A stretch of 6,810 bases of DNA from NCBI GenBank assembly GCA_020861125.1, contig JAJBSZ010000250.1:1-6810 (forward strand), written 5' to 3'. Made by a program: the position numbers and the translations under genes. Below are positions 5,489 through 6,810 of this stretch, piece after piece. The stretch comes from Planctomycetota bacterium (GTDB lineage: Bacteria > Planctomycetota > SZUA-567). Positions within the stretch are counted from its first letter, which is position 1. Each line of letters opens with the position of its first letter. The notes beneath the pieces were generated by a model that was not told the DNA's origin, ran no database searches, and worked only from the letters and a program-made list of their open reading frames with translations.

Positions 5489-6256
5489 TCAGCGGGACGC
5501 TGTCCGGCGGACGAAATCCGCGTAGTCCTCCGGCGTATCGATACCCTTGGCGGGGCGGCTGGCGAGGACGTGGGCGGCGATGCTGATGCCGTTTTCCAGG
5601 GCGCGGAGTTGTTCCAGTTTTTCCGTTTGTTCCAGCGTGCCGGGAGGCAGGGACACGAATTTTTCCAGTGCCGGACGGCGGTAGAGGTAGATGCCGACGT
5701 GGCCGTAGGTGGGCACGGTAGCGGTGGTGTCCCGGCGGTAGGGGATGTCCGACCGGGAAAAGTACAGGGCCCGGCCGTCGGCGCCCAGGACTGCCTTGAC
5801 CAGCGCTGGATTTTCCCGTTCCTCGCGGCTGGCCAGCGGGAACACCAAGGTGGAGATATCCGTTCCTGCCCGCTCATGGAAAGCGGCCAAGGCGAGTACA
5901 TTGTCCGCGTCGATGTCTGGTTCGTCGCCTTGGAGGTTGAGGATGGCGTCGATGGCGGGTGGCAGGGTTGTTGCCGCTTCGGCGATGCGGTCTGATCCGG
6001 ATTGGTGGTTGGGATTGGTCATGACGGCGCGGACGGGTAGTCGCCGTTCGGTGGTGAAGGATTCTACGGCATTGATGATCCGATGATTGTCGGCAGCGAC
6101 GATGATTTCGGTGAAGAGGCCGGCGGAGCGGTCGCGGACGGCTGTTGCCCGGAGGATGGTATGGCAGATCAGCGGCATGCCGGTTTCGGCTAGCAGGAGT
6201 TTTTCTGGCAATCGGGTGGACTGGAGCCGTGCTGGAATTATGATCGCTGCCTGCAC
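5489..6256 (-). CDS. kdsB: KdsB, CMP-Kdo synthetase (3-deoxy-manno-octulosonate cytidylyltransferase)
   Basis: KdsB activates Kdo with CTP to make CMP-Kdo, the sugar donor for the LPS inner core, in the cytoplasm. The 255-residue product has the nucleotidyltransferase P-loop IPARLQSTRLPEKLL (R10, R15, K19), NHQSGSDRIAEA (83-94), the metal-binding NLQGDEP with D111, SRSDIPYRR (167-175), GIYLYRR (188-194), LEQLRALENG (214-223) and GIDTPEDY with D240. The length matches the usual 245-260. The start is a GTG at 6256, fixed by an AGGAGG ribosome site (6263-6268) six bases upstream and by the family N-terminus (M-AAIIIPAR). Codons end in A or T visibly more often than in GH3 or truB. The gene is bracketed on both sides by copies of the same hairpin repeat. 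It works in the pathway that supplies the LPS exported by LptB, but the two genes are more than 4 kb apart. Confidence 0.96.
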   Translation of the reverse strand: MQAAIIIPARLQSTRLPEKLLLAETGMPLICHTILRATAVRDRSAGLFTEIIVAADNHRIINAVESFTTERRLPVRAVMTNPNHQSGSDRIAEAATTLPPAIDAILNLQGDEPDIDADNVLALAAFHERAGTDISTLVFPLASREERENPALVKAVLGADGRALYFSRSDIPYRRDTTATVPTYGHVGIYLYRRPALEKFVSLPPGTLEQTEKLEQLRALENGISIAAHVLASRPAKGIDTPEDYADFVRRTASR

Positions 6257-6274
6257 GCGGTACCTCCTCTCATT

Positions 6275-6304
6275 TTTATGGAACCATTGTCTCGGAATTG
6301 TCCC
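6275..6304 (-). promoter_or_regulatory. weak candidate promoter for kdsB
   Basis: On the minus strand, GGGACA (6304-6299) and CATAAA (6280-6275) are 18 bases apart, each with four of six consensus matches. The stretch is the only AT-rich part upstream of the gene. The inferred transcript start would lie very close to the AGGAGG ribosome site, giving a leader of about 12 bases, which is short. Confidence 0.25.
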
Positions 6305-6330
6305 GCGCGCCGCGCCACACCCGTGAGGGT

Positions 6331-6510
6331 TCGGGCCCCCACGCTAGTGGGCCCGGTGGGCTTGGGGGCGCGACCAGCCCCCAAATTCTTTAATCAATGC
6401 CGCGCGGGCGGAAAATTGCGTTCACCCTGGAAAGCGGCACCACGAAAAGGAAGATACCCGCGCGGCTTCCGCATAGAGCACAAGAGCGAAGCGAGTTGTG
6501 CGTCTGCGGA
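6331..6510 (-). repeat. multi-hairpin repeat, copy A (left arm of the inverted pair)
   Basis: Read on the minus strand, this copy matches copy B over about 180 bases, including identical blocks of 32 (6457-6488), 26 (6362-6387) and 21 bases (6331-6351). Its hairpins are CCCACGCTAGTGGG (6338-6351), TTGGGGGC (6362-6369) with GCCCCCAA (6377-6384), GCCGCGCGGG (6399-6408) with CCCGCGCGGC (6457-6466), GCACAA (6478-6483) with TTGTGC (6496-6501), and the enclosing TCCGCA (6468-6473) with TGCGGA (6505-6510). The loop inside the GC stem differs strongly from that of copy B, while the stem is kept. A short stem CTACC (6519-6523) with GGTAG (6554-6558) may extend the copy inward. Confidence 0.8.
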
Positions 6511-6573
6511 GGCGATCCCTACCGTTAGTGCCCGAACTCAAACGCGGCGCGAGGGTAGTTTAAAAACCGATCT

Positions 6574-6810
6574 GTCCGACCCACCCACCACATACCCCTC
6601 CGAGCGGAGGCGGCGAGAGGTGGTGGGTTGCCGCACCGTGAACGCACAAATCGCTGCGCTCTTGTGCTCTATGCGGAAGCCGCGCGGGCAACTTCCTTTT
6701 TGAAATGTTGTTTTCAGGGTAAAGCAATTCTTTGCCCGCGCGGCATTGATTTACAATTTGGGGGCTGGTCGCGCCCCCAAACCCCGCGACCCACTAGCGT
6801 GGGGGCCCGA
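6574..6810 (+). repeat. multi-hairpin repeat, copy B (right arm); candidate structured RNA
   Basis: The part 6631-6810 is the inverted partner of copy A, and its left part aligns with copy C. In order: TCCGACC; a 9-bp stem ACCCACCAC (6583-6591) with GTGGTGGGT (6620-6628); CCGCA (6631-6635) with TGCGG (6672-6676) enclosing GCACAA (6644-6649) with TTGTGC (6662-6667); a 13-bp stem GCCGCGCGGGCAA (6679-6691) with TTGCCCGCGCGGC (6732-6744); TTTGGGGGC (6757-6765) with GCCCCCAAA (6773-6781) and loop TGGTCGC; and the closing box CCCAC-TAGC-GTGGG (6790-6803). It may continue past the window edge, since copies A and C are both followed by another small hairpin after CCCGA. Confidence 0.75.
6583..6628. 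repeat. nested hairpin in the core of the inverted repeat
   Basis: ACCCACCAC (6583-6591) pairs perfectly with GTGGTGGGT (6620-6628). Inside it CCTCCG (6597-6602) pairs with CGGAGG (6605-6610) around AG. Copy C has a different sequence but an 8-bp stem at the matching place (5249-5282), so the helix rather than its bases seems to be kept. Copy A lacks this arm. Confidence 0.6.

Larger units (their letters stand above)
6257..6810. other. region upstream of kdsB, dominated by a 480-base inverted repeat
   Basis: These 554 bases hold no gene I can support. An open plus-strand frame at 6278-6703 runs straight through both arms of the inverted repeat and has no recognisable protein content. The 74 bases next to kdsB hold its ribosome site and an AT-richer promoter-like stretch. 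ACCC-GTGA-GGGT (6319-6330) is a small hairpin with a GNRA-type loop, touching the left arm. The rest (6331-6810) is the pair of inverted repeat copies and their 120-base core. Confidence 0.65.

Noticed and set aside
5171..5995. 274-codon plus-strand open frame across the truB-kdsB gap and into kdsB.
   Set aside because: Half of it is antisense to kdsB, and the rest crosses hairpin repeats; no family motifs.
6278..6703. 141-codon plus-strand open frame upstream of kdsB.
   Set aside because: It spans both arms and the core of the inverted repeat, shows no protein family features and has no ribosome site; the DNA is better explained as structured repeat.
6331..6810. CRISPR array or insertion sequence as explanation for the repeats.
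   Set aside because: The copies are inverted, about 180-240 bases long and lack regular spacers, and no transposase or cas gene is present. A MITE remains possible.

Overview
The window comes from a GC-rich Gram-negative bacterium whose outer membrane carries LPS: it has the LPS-export ATPase gene lptB and the CMP-Kdo synthetase gene kdsB. The phylum cannot be fixed from the sequence. A short TruB without a C-terminal RNA-binding extension, a bacterial GH3-family enzyme and an LptB of the PFSGVDP type fit the PVC group, Desulfobacterota or spirochaetes about equally well; this is inference. No tRNA, rRNA, CRISPR array or transposase gene is visible.

Layout. Positions 1-2251 hold two genes on the minus strand: lptB, which runs off the left edge, and a FliG-like protein made of a FliG middle-type domain, a long Pro/Ala/Arg-rich linker and a FliG C-terminal domain. 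The 248-base gap between them carries an 18-bp direct repeat, a hairpin and a possible 13-codon leader ORF. A 300-base divergent promoter region (2252-2551) follows, with a near-consensus sigma-70 promoter firing rightward. The plus-strand operon GH3-truB (2552-5037) comes next, its two genes overlapping by one base (TGATG). kdsB (5489-6256, minus) converges on truB.

Both spaces around kdsB (5038-5488 and 6257-6810) lack convincing genes but are packed with structure. They hold at least three copies of a multi-hairpin repeat of roughly 180-240 bases. One copy lies downstream of kdsB and two lie tail-to-tail upstream of it, forming a 480-base inverted repeat. The copies differ in sequence, but stems are kept by compensating and wobble changes, so this looks like a conserved structured element (an RNA, or a hairpin-forming mobile repeat). 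It is the best candidate here for something undescribed.

How the genes relate: LptB powers LPS transport to the outer membrane, and KdsB activates Kdo for the LPS inner core, so the two act in the same envelope pathway although they are not in one operon. TruB modifies tRNA U55. The GH3 enzyme probably adenylates an unknown carboxylic acid and joins it to an amine. The FliG-like protein has no flagellar neighbours here.
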